From Membranipora membranacea (taxonomy: Eukaryota > Bryozoa > Gymnolaemata > Cheilostomatida > Membraniporidae), in assembly GCA_914767715.1 (NCBI GenBank), contig OU612066.1, positions 21,862,283-21,926,282 of the forward strand: DNA of 64,000 bases. Direction: 5' to 3'. Made by a program: the position numbers and the translations under genes. Below the pieces are notes generated by a model. The model worked only from the letters and a program-made list of their open reading frames with translations, was not told the DNA's origin and ran no database searches. Positions 47,555 through 60,135 of the stretch are shown here, in pieces. The stretch's first letter is position 1; each line of letters starts with the position of its first letter.

Positions 47555-47875
47555 GTTAGCCAGCTTAGCTTAGCGGTAAGCGCATCTGTTTGACCAGCTG
47601 GTTGTGGTTTCCGATCTCATCTGGCACCCAAATCGGTTTCGACTTTGAATGATCACATAGTCCCTTCAGGACTCAAAATAAATAATGGAGGTCACCTGTA
47701 TGAACATCAAACACCGTGCAATGCAGACGAAATAACCCCATCTGTATGGTATAGCTCTATGCAGGAGGACGATGTCACCAACCAGTGCAGCTCCGGCCTT
47801 GAAGTGCTATGCTTAATGCTGGGTCAAAGCAGCCAGTGGTTGAACATTGGGACTAGTGACTTGGAAACCTAGTGA
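47555..47875 (+). repeat. tRNA-derived SINE
   Basis: The head contains an A-box-like TTAGCTTAGCGG (47565-47576) and a B-box-like GGTTTCCGATCTC (47606-47618), spaced about 30 bp apart. This matches an internal RNA polymerase III promoter with a worn B box. An unrelated body of about 250 bp follows ('cagctccggccttgaagtgc'). No poly(A) tail or target duplication is clear. Confidence 0.65.
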
Positions 47876-49800
47876 AGTTTTTGTCTGAATAGACAGACAG
47901 CCATTATAGTCACAGTGATAATTTGTGAAGGTGACTTTAAATGATGTGGTAACACCAAGGAGAAACAGGTAGCAGTAGTTAGACATTGTTTAACTGATCC
48001 AAGTCTAATATCATCAAGAGTGGTTACTTTATAGATAAACAAGACTGATATAGATATAGATGGGAAGATTAAAAATAAGTGATTAAGTGAACAAGTGAAC
48101 AAGTGAATATTCAGATCAAGATCAATTTTCTTTAATCTTGTATATATATAATACATAGCTAGTTGTATAATCGTGAATGTTCATTATTGAGCTAAATCAA
48201 GGCTTGGGTAATACTGTGAAAATGTGACCTTGAGGTGTGTTCTGAAAATCTAAAAATAATGTTCAAGCTTTGATATACATAACAGTGTCATTTCTTAAAG
48301 AAATCATACAAGGAAACAATTTTCTTATCATGCTTTGAATAGTAGTTAGAAGAGGCTATTTATGGAGCAAGACACAAAAGCATATCCGATATCGGTGAGA
48401 CTCTCAATGCAATGGTTATTATACCTCTTCCCTGAAGATGTCAATTTTTTGTGCCAAACAAGGTTAAAGGAAATGCCTTCACAATCCTGTTCAGTCTTGC
48501 AAAGTCCTCATTTAGTTATTTTGCCACATCTATTACCAGGGAAATTAATACATTGTTAATGTTTGTTCTTCAGATTAGCTCTTTGGTTGGACAAGAACAG
48601 ACTGCTAGTCTGCGCATTCCTAGATTGCAAGATGGGTGTTCATTATCATATTGACTATATCATGAACCATGAGGTTGTATCTCCAATGTTCCACAATTAG
48701 GCAAGCAAAACCTACCCTCCTAGTCCTAACCAAAGTTCTATGTAAGATAAACTGATATACAGTATTGATAAACACAAGCCCTAACAAACCCATAAAAGCT
48801 AATTCCTATAAGGATTTATTTTATGTTTGAAGTTCAGACACGAAGATTGTTTTCCTGTTATCTTGATATTTTGTAATTCTTTTCTAGGAAACCCAACGCA
48901 TTACCAGGGCTGCCAAATGTTTTTTGTGGAGATTTTTGTTGGAATAGCGATGGCTTGGCCGTTCATAGGCATGGAGACCCTAAAATTGATTGCTGTCTAA
49001 CTGTTTTGTTATTTACGACATACTTGGCCAATATAGACAAAAGGCCAAGGCAGGTTTGTTCGTGGGCAAAACGGAGTCAAATCAAAACAACATAGATTGA
49101 AAGCATGAATATGACTAGGTATCGAATCGAATTGAATCGAATGGGGATAATTAAAATCGGCATTGGTTCAAACCTCAAAAAATAGTAGATAACCATGCTT
49201 TTTGAAAAAAGTAGGAAGTAGAAATGGAAAATAAATAGATCTACTCTTAAAAGAGAAGAATTGGCTCTGCTCATTACTATGCTGCTCTTAGATAAACAAG
49301 AAACGAAAGGGATGTGGCGCAGAGTAAGGCCTACAGCACCCATGCAAAAAAGACTACAGACTTGATGACTATATTTTATGTCGCGATCTTCCCAAACTCA
49401 GCAGTCAAACACAATCCGCTACAATTGTCAATATTTTTACTACCAATGTTGAATGTGAGCAACCACAATTGTCAAACTTTCAATCGCAAACACGCAATTT
49501 GATCCATGTCTCCTACAGATGTGTATCAAGAATTCGGATTTTATTCCCAAAAAGGTTACCTCATTTTTGGTTTAAACTTTTCATATCTGTGGTTGATCAA
49601 ATTGTAATAATTGTGGTAGTTATCGTCACGACAGTTCTGTCAACAAAAACTGACCATCAATTCTGACGTACCTCATCAGAAATCAGTAATCACATCGCGA
49701 ATCATTGATAATATTCATCACTGTGCAATGCTCCATTCCCCCAAGCTACCTGTGACTTAGGACAACCAACCAAAATGCTCAGATATATTTATATCCAACC
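47876..49800. other. Intergenic DNA, no gene seen
   Basis: Short frames only. A small repeated 'tcgaatcgaattgaatcgaa' lies near 49122-49142. No supported feature. Confidence 0.45.
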
Positions 49801-49830
49801 AATCATATGTTGCCTGGTTTGGTGTACACC

Positions 49831-49838
49831 TATAAATA
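49831..49838 (+). promoter_or_regulatory. TATA box of the C-type lectin gene
   Basis: TATAAATA lies 91 bp before the start codon, with a CCAAT-like 'ccaaccaatcat' about 35 bp further upstream and a candidate initiator 'tttctcagtt' about 25-30 bp downstream. Spacing fits a core promoter. Confidence 0.65.
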
Positions 49839-49921
49839 GAGTTGCCTCGGCATTTGTTTCTCAGTTTCCATGCAACATAGGTATTAGTTTATTGAATACA
49901 TTACAAGTTGCTATAGGCATC

Positions 49922-50947
49922 ATGAGGCCAAGCAGCGTGCTTGCAGTTTTGATAGCAGCGGGTAAGAATAGATGCAAATTGTTTCTTTTGCAATTCAAAA
50001 TTGAAAAGTTTTCCGTAGTTGAACACAGATATCATGATCGAAATCCATGTCCTTTATAAAAAAACATTTTCAGCCATGTCTGTCATATGTTGTCCACATA
50101 CCATGTATATATTATTTCCCTGTAGATGCAAACTACAACTCTATACAGCCCATTTATTTGTGGCTTTTATTTTGCAGTGGCAGCATCAGGGGCAAATGGC
50201 TGCAGCAACGGTTGGGTAAAATCGCCAGCCACAGGCAGATGTTATAAATTTGTTGTTAATAGAAGCGTCAATTGGGGAGCGGCAGAGGGCCTGTGCAGTA
50301 TCTATGGTGGAAGACTGGCTACTCTACGTACTTCTGATGACTTGGTCTTTGTCAATGGTTACAGAGTAACGTACTATGGTGAGTTTATCTAAAAATGCTT
50401 TGTAATAATGTGTATGTATGACATTGTCCAAACTTGTCAACTTGTGTATCTAGTGAGATTTTTTGCTCAGCAACCATAGAGTCCCAATCGTACCTTTGAT
50501 GTCTCTCCAGCAGAAAGATACTGTTAAACCTGCAAACTTTATGTAGTATGATGTATATTGGTTGCACAAGCTCCCTTCACCAATATGGATGCACTCACTT
50601 ACACAATTTAAAGACAGCCATCTAATCTGAATAAAGAGCAGTCTACAATAAGATACCCTACATTTTGGTTTCTGTTATTCTTAAGTTCTGAATACTGCTG
50701 TTCTCTAGGTTTCAAAGGTGACTTCTGGCTGGGAGGAAGGAAGATTGGTGGACAATGGTATTGGAAAACTAGCCCTCCAGCACAAAGAATTGCCTCGAAC
50801 CTAATGCTATGGGAACCCAGTCAGCCAGACAACTGTTGTGGCGGCGCATATTGTCTTCAAATGATTGCAAGATCGGATGGAAAAGTGAGATGGGATGATA
50901 CTTTATGTAGCACTCATAAGCACTTCATCTGTGAGAAGGAAACCTAA
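49922..50947 (+). CDS. Secreted single-domain C-type lectin (3 exons, 159 aa)
   Basis: Exons 49922-49961, 50178-50378 and 50709-50947; GT-AG, both junctions phase 1. The N-terminus 'MRPSSVLAVLIAAVAASG' is a signal peptide (cleavage about residues 17-21), and the rest is one C-type lectin domain, with no membrane segment. Visible hallmarks: C22, C35, C53; 'FWLGG' (residues 86-90, WIGL-like); QPD at 119-121, the motif linked by family knowledge to galactose-type Ca2+-dependent sugar binding; 'RWDD' at 141-144 in the WND position; C129, C147, C155 in 'FICE'. WDD instead of WND changes one Ca2+ ligand from Asn to Asp, but an acidic oxygen is kept. A TATA box lies upstream. Likely role: extracellular sugar recognition (defence, adhesion or symbiont contact), inferred from the domain alone. 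Confidence 0.92.
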
Positions 50948-53439
50948 AATATGGGCATTCACCATCGGTTACTGATTACATTTCTGAGTAAACGCCTTCA
51001 TTATTACAAAAATTTACACAATGTTTAAAATTCATTGAAAAAAATTATTCGAAAACCAAAATTCTTATTTTATTCAATTCCCTGCTCAAGGTTATATTAA
51101 AGGAAAACGCAACATACTCGCAATATGTTTTCATGAAATACAGAGTTTTTTACACCTAAAGAACTAATTTTTTCTTGAGCAATGTGACAAGGCTCAGTTA
51201 TTTAATAACACAGTACTGTATTATAACTGGTAAAATTTACTAGCTTCAATCTGGCCTCAGAGCCTCATACTTTGTAGTATCTTATCTTACCTTAAGCATT
51301 ATCCTGTACCACGGCGCGCCTTATAGCGAGTTTATGCAAATTTACTTATCTCGTCAGTCCGCGGGGTTTTCTCATCCCATTCATTCTAGACAACTGAAGT
51401 GACAAGTCGTCTTTTCACAATTTCCACCCTCCCGCCCTAAAATACTGCCTTATGTGAAAGGTGACTTGGGTGCATGTGTGGTTGGTTTCTGCCTTTTCTA
51501 AAGTATCGAGGCCGAATCTCCTCCTATAAAGTTTTTGCCCTGCCCATGCTGTTCTCCAGCAACTTAAATGTTTATCTCTAACTTATTGGGGGTTAACCAG
51601 GAAATGGCGTATTAGTTGCCCCCCTCCTATAGGGGAACCCCCAGCTATCTTTTTAATCATCTTATCCCTTGTTCTGAATTAATCGGAAACGTGCTTCATG
51701 ACATCAAAATTAAAGTACTGACATCTGGTTGATTTCTTGATGGTCAGAATGTGAAAGCTGCTATGTTGGTATAATATGCTATGCTACAGAGGAATAAGTG
51801 CTTTTAGAGCTGTATGTGCTCGAATTAACAACTTGATTGTTGGCAACAATAGTTTCTTCCATTGTTGTTATTATTTATGAAAAGAAAGCCCTGATCAATG
51901 AGCGTAGACATAGACATACATCGTAGTCTATAGTATGATGCCGTCGTAAATGTGCTGCCATTAGAGTTTCCAATGATCACCATTGTCTAAAAGCTCAAAT
52001 TTATAGTAATATATACAAGCAGGACACAATTCATTGGAATAGAGTTAACATGACAAAAATATAAACGTATTTGCACTTACATGACTGGTTTGGCTGGAAA
52101 TCAATTTAATCCAGGAGAAAAGTTTATATTCGGCAGAAAAATTGCCACAGAGGATGCTGCCTCATTGGCATGGCTGTATCCTCAACACTGACATAAATAT
52201 TGTCATTATCATGAGTTGTGCCCAAAATAATACAAAAGGAACGCTGTGGTGCATTTCAGCTTGTTAAAGCTATCTATTGTTAATGATAGGTTATGATGGT
52301 GAATCTAAATGTGTGTTAAAGTCTTATTTTACATGCTTATAGTCATTGCATCAATATTTAATAATAATACAAAAAAAAACCTGGCATTAAACGTCCTAAA
52401 ACAGGTAGGAATCGATGTTCCTTTTCGATTGCTCCGGTTTGTCTTTTGATTAAGAATTCAGAGTCGTTTGCCTGTAACAGTCTTTGGAGATTTTCTCTCA
52501 AGGATTTGGTTTGGAGGACCGGACGTATTAGTTAAACTCAAAATGTATCTCCTTCGATAATGGAAATATTTTTTGACATTTCATGCCGCAATGCTAGGCA
52601 ATGAGCCTGGGGAGTGAAGTGAGAAAATTAGGCCTTATATGTACATTGTGAGGGCGTTTTTCATTTCTAGTGTAATTTATCTTCATGGTTTGGACATATC
52701 AACAGGAATGTTTCAAGAATTTTACTTATTATCATTTAATTGGCAAGAACAATAGCAAAGTATTTTTTTAGTATGTGAATTAATCTGTGACTCGTTTACG
52801 GTCACCTTGAGCTGGATGATCTCATCCGAGCGCACAAATATATAATCTGGCCACACCTAGGCCTGTCGGTGACAGGTCCCGTAATGTCCGCCTCGAATCA
52901 ACCGGTAGATGAAACTGGGTAATCAGCATTCCCTCCATTAGAGTGAGCCTGGTGAGCTGAAGTACAGCATGACCTAATTCTATGTTGTTATGATATGAAG
53001 CTGCTGGATATTTGTCACTATGTGACTGGTATTTATGGTGATGGATATTTCAAATTTACCTCTTCCTGGTCTGTTTTTATGTCACTAGCTAATTAGAGAT
53101 GTTCATGAGCTCATCTAGTTTTAGATGTGAAGATGATAAGGTGAACAGTTCATTGAATCCTTTCCTAGTATTGAGATATAATTGAGCTGATGTCAACAAG
53201 AGTTGTCTCCTTCTGTCTTGTAAGAAGATAATCTTGTTTGAGCAAAATTGAGCTGATATTTATAACGGTAATAAAGTTTAAATGATTAAATGAACAATGA
53301 ATTCTTGGCCTTGTAAATAAGATATTTATTATCAAAATTTAATTCAAGTATAATTGTATTATCATTGTCTGAGCAAAGCATACCTTAGCTGATCTAGTTC
53401 AAATATCGCTACCATTACTACTGTCTTATCACCAATTGA
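50948..53439. other. Intergenic DNA, no gene seen
   Basis: No supported exons. A slightly GC-richer patch lies at about 51305-51650, without a recognised feature. It ends at the left edge of duplication copy 2. Confidence 0.45.
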
Positions 53440-55215
53440 TAACGCTTGCAGGTTAATATCAATCAACCGAATGCAGAGAAACTGGATGTTAGAGATTTTA
53501 ACTGCAACATAGATAACCGCGCTTACAGTTTTGCTTCGCTTATTTGTCAGGCTATTAAGATGAGGCCATTTAGCTTATTACACAGCAGTCTGCAGTCACA
53601 ACTTGAACAAGGAAGTTAATACAAGCAGTGGAGATTTAGATAGAACTACACACTGAGAGTTATCAGGACATAACCATTGAAAATATCAGGTCAGTAGGAT
53701 GTACAATCAAGGCATTAGGTACTCTAACTCTCTCTGACTCTTTATATTAGGGTGTTGAACTTCTAATCCCTTTGTTCTGTTTTTTATCACAACTTACTCT
53801 GGTTAGGGATTAGGTTGCTAATAAGTGTAACTTCATTGAGACATTGATATGAAGGTTATTGCATTCTATTGTTAACCATACTGTGATCTCTGTTACTGCA
53901 GGCTCTGCGATGATACATTAATCTTACATTTCGGAATGCTTAACTTGAAGACTCCCTCGTACTATTATACACATGTCTTGCTTGCTCACAGCTGACCCCT
54001 TCCACTTTAATTCAGTGTTTGGGGAAAGAAAGTGGGATATAAAAGAGTGTCCTAATTTTTTCTCTCATTCCCTGACCCACTTTAGAATCACTTGTCAGTG
54101 TGATAAAAATATACCCCAGCTAATATAAATTCCTTTGAGTCCATATCAGCCCTTTCATTGAATGCGACTGATAAGTAGTGAGTAATTGATAACCCTTACA
54201 GCTGGTTAACCTCCATCAGTCAATGACATATAAACTGTGTGTTAAAAAACCGAAACTGCCACAGGGATTTCCCACTTGTCACAGCTTTGTTTCGCTTATT
54301 TGTCAGGCAGTTAACTTATCACACAGCAGTCGGCAGTCACAGCTTGAACAAGGAAGTCAGTAACAGACAGTGGAGGTTTAGTTAAAACTACACACAGAGA
54401 GGTTACAGGATATAACCATTGAGAATATCAGGTCAGTAGTATGTACAATCAAGGTGTTAGATACTCTCTCTAACTCTTTTAGGGTGTTGAACATCTAATC
54501 GACTTGTTCAGTTTTGTATCACTGCTTACTCTGGTTAGGGATTCGGGTCGCTAATAGTGATTTTTCTTATGGAGAGTAACTTGATTGATATGAAGGTTAT
54601 TGCATTCTATTGTGAACCATACTGTGATCTCTATTACTGCAGGCTCTGCGATGATACAGTAATCTTACATTTCGAAATGTTAAACTGGAAGACTCCCTCC
54701 TATTATACACATGTCTTGCTCACAGCGGACCTCTTCCGCTTAAATTTAGTTTTTGGGGGAAAGAAAGTGCGATGACCCACTTAAAAATCACTTGTCAGTG
54801 TGTTCAAATATACCCCAGCTAATATAAATTCCTTTTAGTCCATATCAGCCCTTTTATTGAATAACCCTTACAGGTAAGCCTCCATCAATCAATTACATCT
54901 AAACTGTGTGTTAAAAACCCGAAACTGCCACAGGGATTTCCCACTTGTCACAGTTGTGTTTCGCTTATTTGTCAGGCAGTTAACTTATCACACAGCAGTC
55001 GGCAGTCACAGCTTGAACAAGGAAGTTAGTAACAAGCAGTGGAGATTTAGTTATAACTACACACAGAGAGGTTACAGGATATAACCATTGAGATTATCAG
55101 GTCAGTAGTATGTACAATCAAGGTGTTAGATACTCTCTCTAACTCTTTTAGGGTGTTGAACATCTAATCGCCTTGTTCAATTTTGTATCACTGCTTAGTC
55201 TTATTAGGGATTAGG
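53440..55215. repeat. Tandem units of about 0.7 kb upstream of TRIM gene 2
   Basis: Three units starting near 53440, 54190 and 54870 correspond one to one with those at 2360-4150, including the truncated third unit. The array structure therefore existed before the segmental duplication. Confidence 0.85.
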
Positions 55216-55607
55216 GAAGCAAATAATGGCATTTTATAGTCAACCAACTGAGATCTCAATTATGGAGAGCGATATAACCAGATTTGTAGTCACCCTTCTG
55301 TTTATATACATACACAGGTCATGCTCACAGCAGGCACTTTGCAAATAAAATTCATTATTTGGGAGGGGCAGGGAGAAAGAGCGAATTTAAAAGAGTCTCC
55401 TCACTTCGGTGGTAACACTTGGATGTGATTCTCAGTTTGCTATAGATGGCGATGTGCGCCTTCACCTGAGCAAGTAAGCACACCCACATATGGAAAGGCG
55501 GTGCCCCCCTTGATCTTCTTGTTCTAAGTATTGTTATTAGCAATATTATGTCGGTAATCTATTCACGCTTTTAGATCCACTGGGCGACACAGCATCACAC
55601 AAGAGAA

Positions 55608-58600
55608 ATGGCCGTCTCAGTAGCAGAAGATGCACCACATCTGGTCACATGTGGTAACTGCCTCGAGGAAGAGGGGTTTATCCATAACCCCATGTTTCTG
55701 CCCTGTGCTCATGTCTGCTGTGAGACTTGTCTGAGGAGGCAACTCAAGAAGACTGATGTAATCGAATGTAGGGTTTGTCAGTACGTATCAGGTTCACAGA
55801 GCGTCTAATATGACAGTGTTTCTAAGAACAGTCTTGCAACGAGTCTCTGATTTGAACTATCAACTATACATTTTATTGTTGTGTAGCTCCACATTGATTC
55901 AACTTATCTAGTCAGGTGATTAACACCATTAATCTGTAGCCGATTTAAAACATTCCCTTCACATGATTTCCTGTTGTCGAGGAAAGGGGGCGGGGCAGTG
56001 TTGGAGGGAGAGCTGGCAGGAGAGAATGAGTGGGATGCGTTTCGGGATGGTCTAAGTGGGATAGTTGGCTTCATGGTACTGGCCACATTGTCGGGAGATA
56101 GTAACTCCACTGTATCCTTCACTGATTCAATTGCAACATTACTCCGCTCGATAATTGATTAAGTATGACATAAAGCGCAACATTTTTTTTATTTGTAGAA
56201 ACAAGTGCAAGGTGGTTATAGACAAACTTTCTTCAGCCTTAGAGGATGTGCATCCTGCTACATTCTGTGAACCATGTGAGAAAAGTGGAAAACTCAAGAT
56301 GACCGCCAACACTTACTGTCTGACCTGTGAACATAAGTACTGTGCTGCTCATCAAAAGGTATATAGTAATCAAGGACTGTAGCTGTGTGTCTGTTAGGCA
56401 ATTTTGAGAACTAATTTTGTAATTCGAATGGCATTATCAACGATAGCTATGGAGTGTTTTATCAAGGTGTTAGAGTTAGTGTCTCTAACTCTAACTCCTT
56501 GGTTTTATATATCATAATTTTTTAGGGAGCCAAGTGTAAAGGGAGAAAGAGAACTATCCTTAAGCTGTGATAAAGAATGAGATTTGAATAATTTTGTCAT
56601 TACAGCTTCACTTTGAGCTAAACTGGCATCACGAGACTCAGAGTATAAAGGAGTACATGAGATCAACCTCAACAGTAGATCAGCAGAAGTTCTGTGAGAC
56701 TCATAAAGATCAAGTAATCATTTTTGGATGTTCTAAGTGTTGGAAGGTTTACTGTGTGTACTGCGTGTCTACTGTAACTGGAAATTGTGAAAGTGGTGAG
56801 ATATAGTTAATATTTATTCCCAATTTCCAAATTTGACACCACAAGGTGTTTGCTGAGTCCATTCTGAGAGTTTGTGAGAAAAATACCCGAGGCTCGATGT
56901 CATGGGAATAACTCATATGAGATGCATAAAGAGAGTTGGAAATGGTAAAATTCTAGGAATTTCCTTATCATAATTATTAGGTATTATTGAACTGTTGAAA
57001 TTGAGATAAATCTGATCTGATATGTGTTTTTTTTGACAGCAACTAGTGTTATCCTGAGCGGGCGAGTAAATAAATCTTTTTGCCTTGCATTTATATCACA
57101 TCATATTTATGGGTAGATGGATGTGTAAGGAGCGGGTCACTGATACAAGACGGCCGGTATCTGATCCCTGGCATAAAAGCTGGTGTCAGGAAGGGCATTC
57201 GTATGATGACCAAAGACACAGGCTATCATAACCATTGACAGGTGTTTTTAGCTATTCAGATTACAATCTAAAAGGGAGGCCATTATTTTACAACTCAAAC
57301 ATTTTTCTCTGTCTTTCTAGCAGGATCTTCCCACAAGCTTTTACCTCTCAAAGAGCTGACAGCTGAGGTGAAGAAAGCATTTGAGCCGAAACAAGCAGAA
57401 GCTGAGGAGTTCTTTGATAAATGGTCAGCTGTGATGAAGGAGGCAGCGATCACTCTATCTAACTGGGATACAAAAACTGGGGAAGGAGTCGGACTTATTG
57501 ATGATACAGAGGAGAAACAGGTATTGTTATCACAGTCATAATGAATAAATGAAAAATATTTTGTTGATACCTTATCGATAGGTATTGGAAGAGAATACAA
57601 AATGTTATAACACTGAATCTTGATGAAATACAACTCTGCGTGAGATAGATAGGTTTGACCTGTCGAAATTTACCGTGAAAAGAGGTCATCTTTAACTTAT
57701 TGCCTACTATATAGATACAAGCTATCAGAGAGAAATATGGAAAGTTAAAGGAGGAGTATATCACAAACAGAAGCAGCACTAAAGCTAAGCTGACAGAATA
57801 TATAGAGAAGGATGCTGGTCTAAAACTCACTGAGTTTCATGAGCAGATTAAAACTTTCCGGTCTGATCTATCTAAACAACACTGTGTAAGTTGTTCAATC
57901 AATTATGAGGTTGTGAGTCTAATTATGAATAAAACCAAACAGTATGAGCCAGGTGACTTTTCTCCCCTGCTAACACTCCAATTAATCATGTCATTTCACA
58001 GGATTAGCTTTCGGTTATTCAGATGCAAAACTTCTGCAATGATATTTAAATTCACAGTGTACTTTTGTATACCCTTCACTGCCTTTGTCATATTTATAGT
58101 AGCAGGGACTATTGAATATATAAAGTTGTCCTCTCATTGACATTGAGGGAGCAACTTCAAATTAATTTTTTTATCGTTTATTTGGTCGGAGGCTTGTAAA
58201 GACAGGCTACCCAACTCAAGCTTCGTCAGTTGTTGCAATATCAGTTTCACATGAAATTAATGCGTTTATAGTAGTAGATCACCATATAAGTCAGTAAAAG
58301 CTTTCTGAAACCAAAACTCCACCCATTTGTAAAGTTTATTGTGAAATTAGGAAATTAAGAAAATTTCTTAATTTACTAATTTTCCAAAAGAAAAAACTCT
58401 GGGTACCAGTCTTCAAAGAAAACATTAAATGTTTTCGTTGAAGACTGGTACCCAGAGTTTTTTCTTTTGGAAAATTAAGAAATTTTCTTAATTTCCTAAT
58501 TTTCTTAATTATAGTAGCTATAAAATAACATACACATCGAATTGCCTTCTTATTTTACAGGTTGATTTGCTGCGAACAAAGAAGATATTAGAGACTAAAC

Positions 58601-60037
58601 TGGATGATATGACTGTTGACGAATTCAAAGGTCTAGTGGTGGAAAATCAACTGAATATCCAGACCAATGGTAAATATGTTTTTCCTGCTGCTTCAATCGT
58701 CATCTCGCCATCTTGCCACCCTCCACGTTATAATGCTATGAAAATTTGCGTGCAAACCTGCAAAGTGATAAATTGATGCACAATAAGTTTGAAGTGGAAA
58801 TGTTGGGCTCTGCATGAGGAGCCACTAACTGAGCAACAACCCTGATAATGCGAAGGATGGCATTAATCCTAGTGAACGATTTGTTTTAAGTGTCTTGTTC
58901 ATTTTTAAACCGCGTAAAAACAAAAAAATAATTTGTTATATTTCAGAATCTGACACCACAGAGATAAACGCTGCTCTGGTTCCGACAGACGACTTTTTGA
59001 TCGGTGATGACCTCATGAGAAGTAGGAGACCTCCGACCTCAATGAGGCTGGTGAAGCAGCTTGCAGACAATCACAATTGCTACACATCATGTAGTTATAA
59101 AGGTGTGACTTATGTAGGTCTAAGCAGCAGCTCAATCAACAGAATAGATGAAGCTGGTAACAAGACATCAGACTTCATCAAACTACCCACTTACATCATC
59201 ACCATAAGAGCTCATCAGGATCGACTCTACATTCTCGCGTACGGAAAACCTTACAAGATCTATGTGTATGATTTGAATGGTCAACAGATCACAACTTGGG
59301 ATCACACTGACAGCAACAGTTCTTATGTCGGCAACAAACTTTGTATTGTAAAAAACCAGATTCTTGCTGCTGATGCTACCAATAAGAGAATCACAATCTA
59401 TGACCTCAACGGAGGAGTAGTAAGACAGATTCCGTGTCCTAATATCCCAACCAACACCTACATATCCATGTGTTCAGCAGGAGAAGACTCTGTCATCATC
59501 ACCACAGGCTCACCTCCTCAGGTATTCAAGTTCAACATGAGCACAGACACTGTACTCTGGACAACTAACCTCACAGCAGCACCATACTCTGTAGCCAGCA
59601 GTAATGATGTAGTACTGGTCAGTGGAGATGGATGCAACGGCAGTAAGAGAGGTGTATGGATAGAAGTTCTAAATACAGCGACTGGTGAGAACTGTACTCG
59701 TTAAATCATATTATATACATGTAGGTCTTTCGTATAACAATAGAGTACTACAAAGTCCTGGTTAAATTAGTTTAGGGATTAGGGGATCAGTACCCTCATC
59801 GAAGCAACCAAACCACCAGTGAAATGTACGGATTTTGTTACCTCGTTCTGTGTGGTGTAATGTATGCGTATACTTTCTTATCCTCTATTGCAAATTTCAG
59901 GTGAACACATAACAGAATTTAACGATCAAGAAGGAGTAAAGGCTCAAGTGTTTGATTTATGGACAGAGAATAACAGACTGCTGGTGCCCAGCTTTTATCA
60001 GAGCTCTGTGCTGTGTTATGAACTTCTCTATGATTAA
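55608..60037 (+). CDS. TRIM-NHL-type RING E3 ligase, gene 2 (8 exons, 624 aa)
   Basis: Exons 55608-55780, 56199-56358, 56606-56795, 57324-57520, 57715-57885, 58561-58669, 58947-59684 and 59901-60037; all phases agree and no stop intervenes. Domain order is as in gene 1: RING-HC (all eight ligands present; Asp34 of gene 1 is Ala), two B-box clusters ('FCEPC…YCLTC…YCAAH' and 'FCETH…CSKC…CVYC'), helical region, NHL-like propeller. One codon is gained in exon 3 and one lost in exon 7, leaving the length unchanged. Exon 4 uses a NAGNAG acceptor ('ctagcag'), unlike gene 1. The RING exon is almost unchanged between paralogues, while the propeller carries clustered replacements (for example 'TDSNSSYVGN' against 'SDRHGNYYHGN'). 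The intron before exon 6 contains a hairpin insertion. Function as for gene 1: ubiquitin ligase with unknown target. Confidence 0.9.
57120..57215 (+). repeat. SINE/LINE 5'-motif fragment in TRIM gene 2 intron
   Basis: 'ctggtgtcaggaagggcatt' (57180-57199), preceded by a B-box-like 'ggtatctgatccc', resembles the motif widely found in tRNA-SINEs and at RTE-like LINE 5' ends. It is not seen in the corresponding intron of gene 1. Confidence 0.45.
58347..58499. repeat. Hairpin insertion in TRIM gene 2 intron, about 62-bp arms
   Basis: Arms 58347-58416 and 58438-58499 are reverse complements (core 'ctctgggtaccagtcttcaa'), with an 8-bp indel in the left arm and a 21-bp loop. It is missing from gene 1, so it inserted after the duplication or was lost there. 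Its right end lies 61 bp before the acceptor of exon 6. Confidence 0.9.
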
Positions 60038-60129
60038 TGTTTAGCTTTCAGTAACTTTATATAGGCGGCGAATTTATATATAAATTATGATTCACCCAAA
60101 ACTGTTGCCCACTTGATGAATTCATTTCC

Positions 60130-60135
60130 AATAAA
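60130..60135 (+). terminator. Poly(A) signal AATAAA of TRIM gene 2
   Basis: Canonical signal 93 bp after the stop codon, matching the position in gene 1. Confidence 0.75.
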
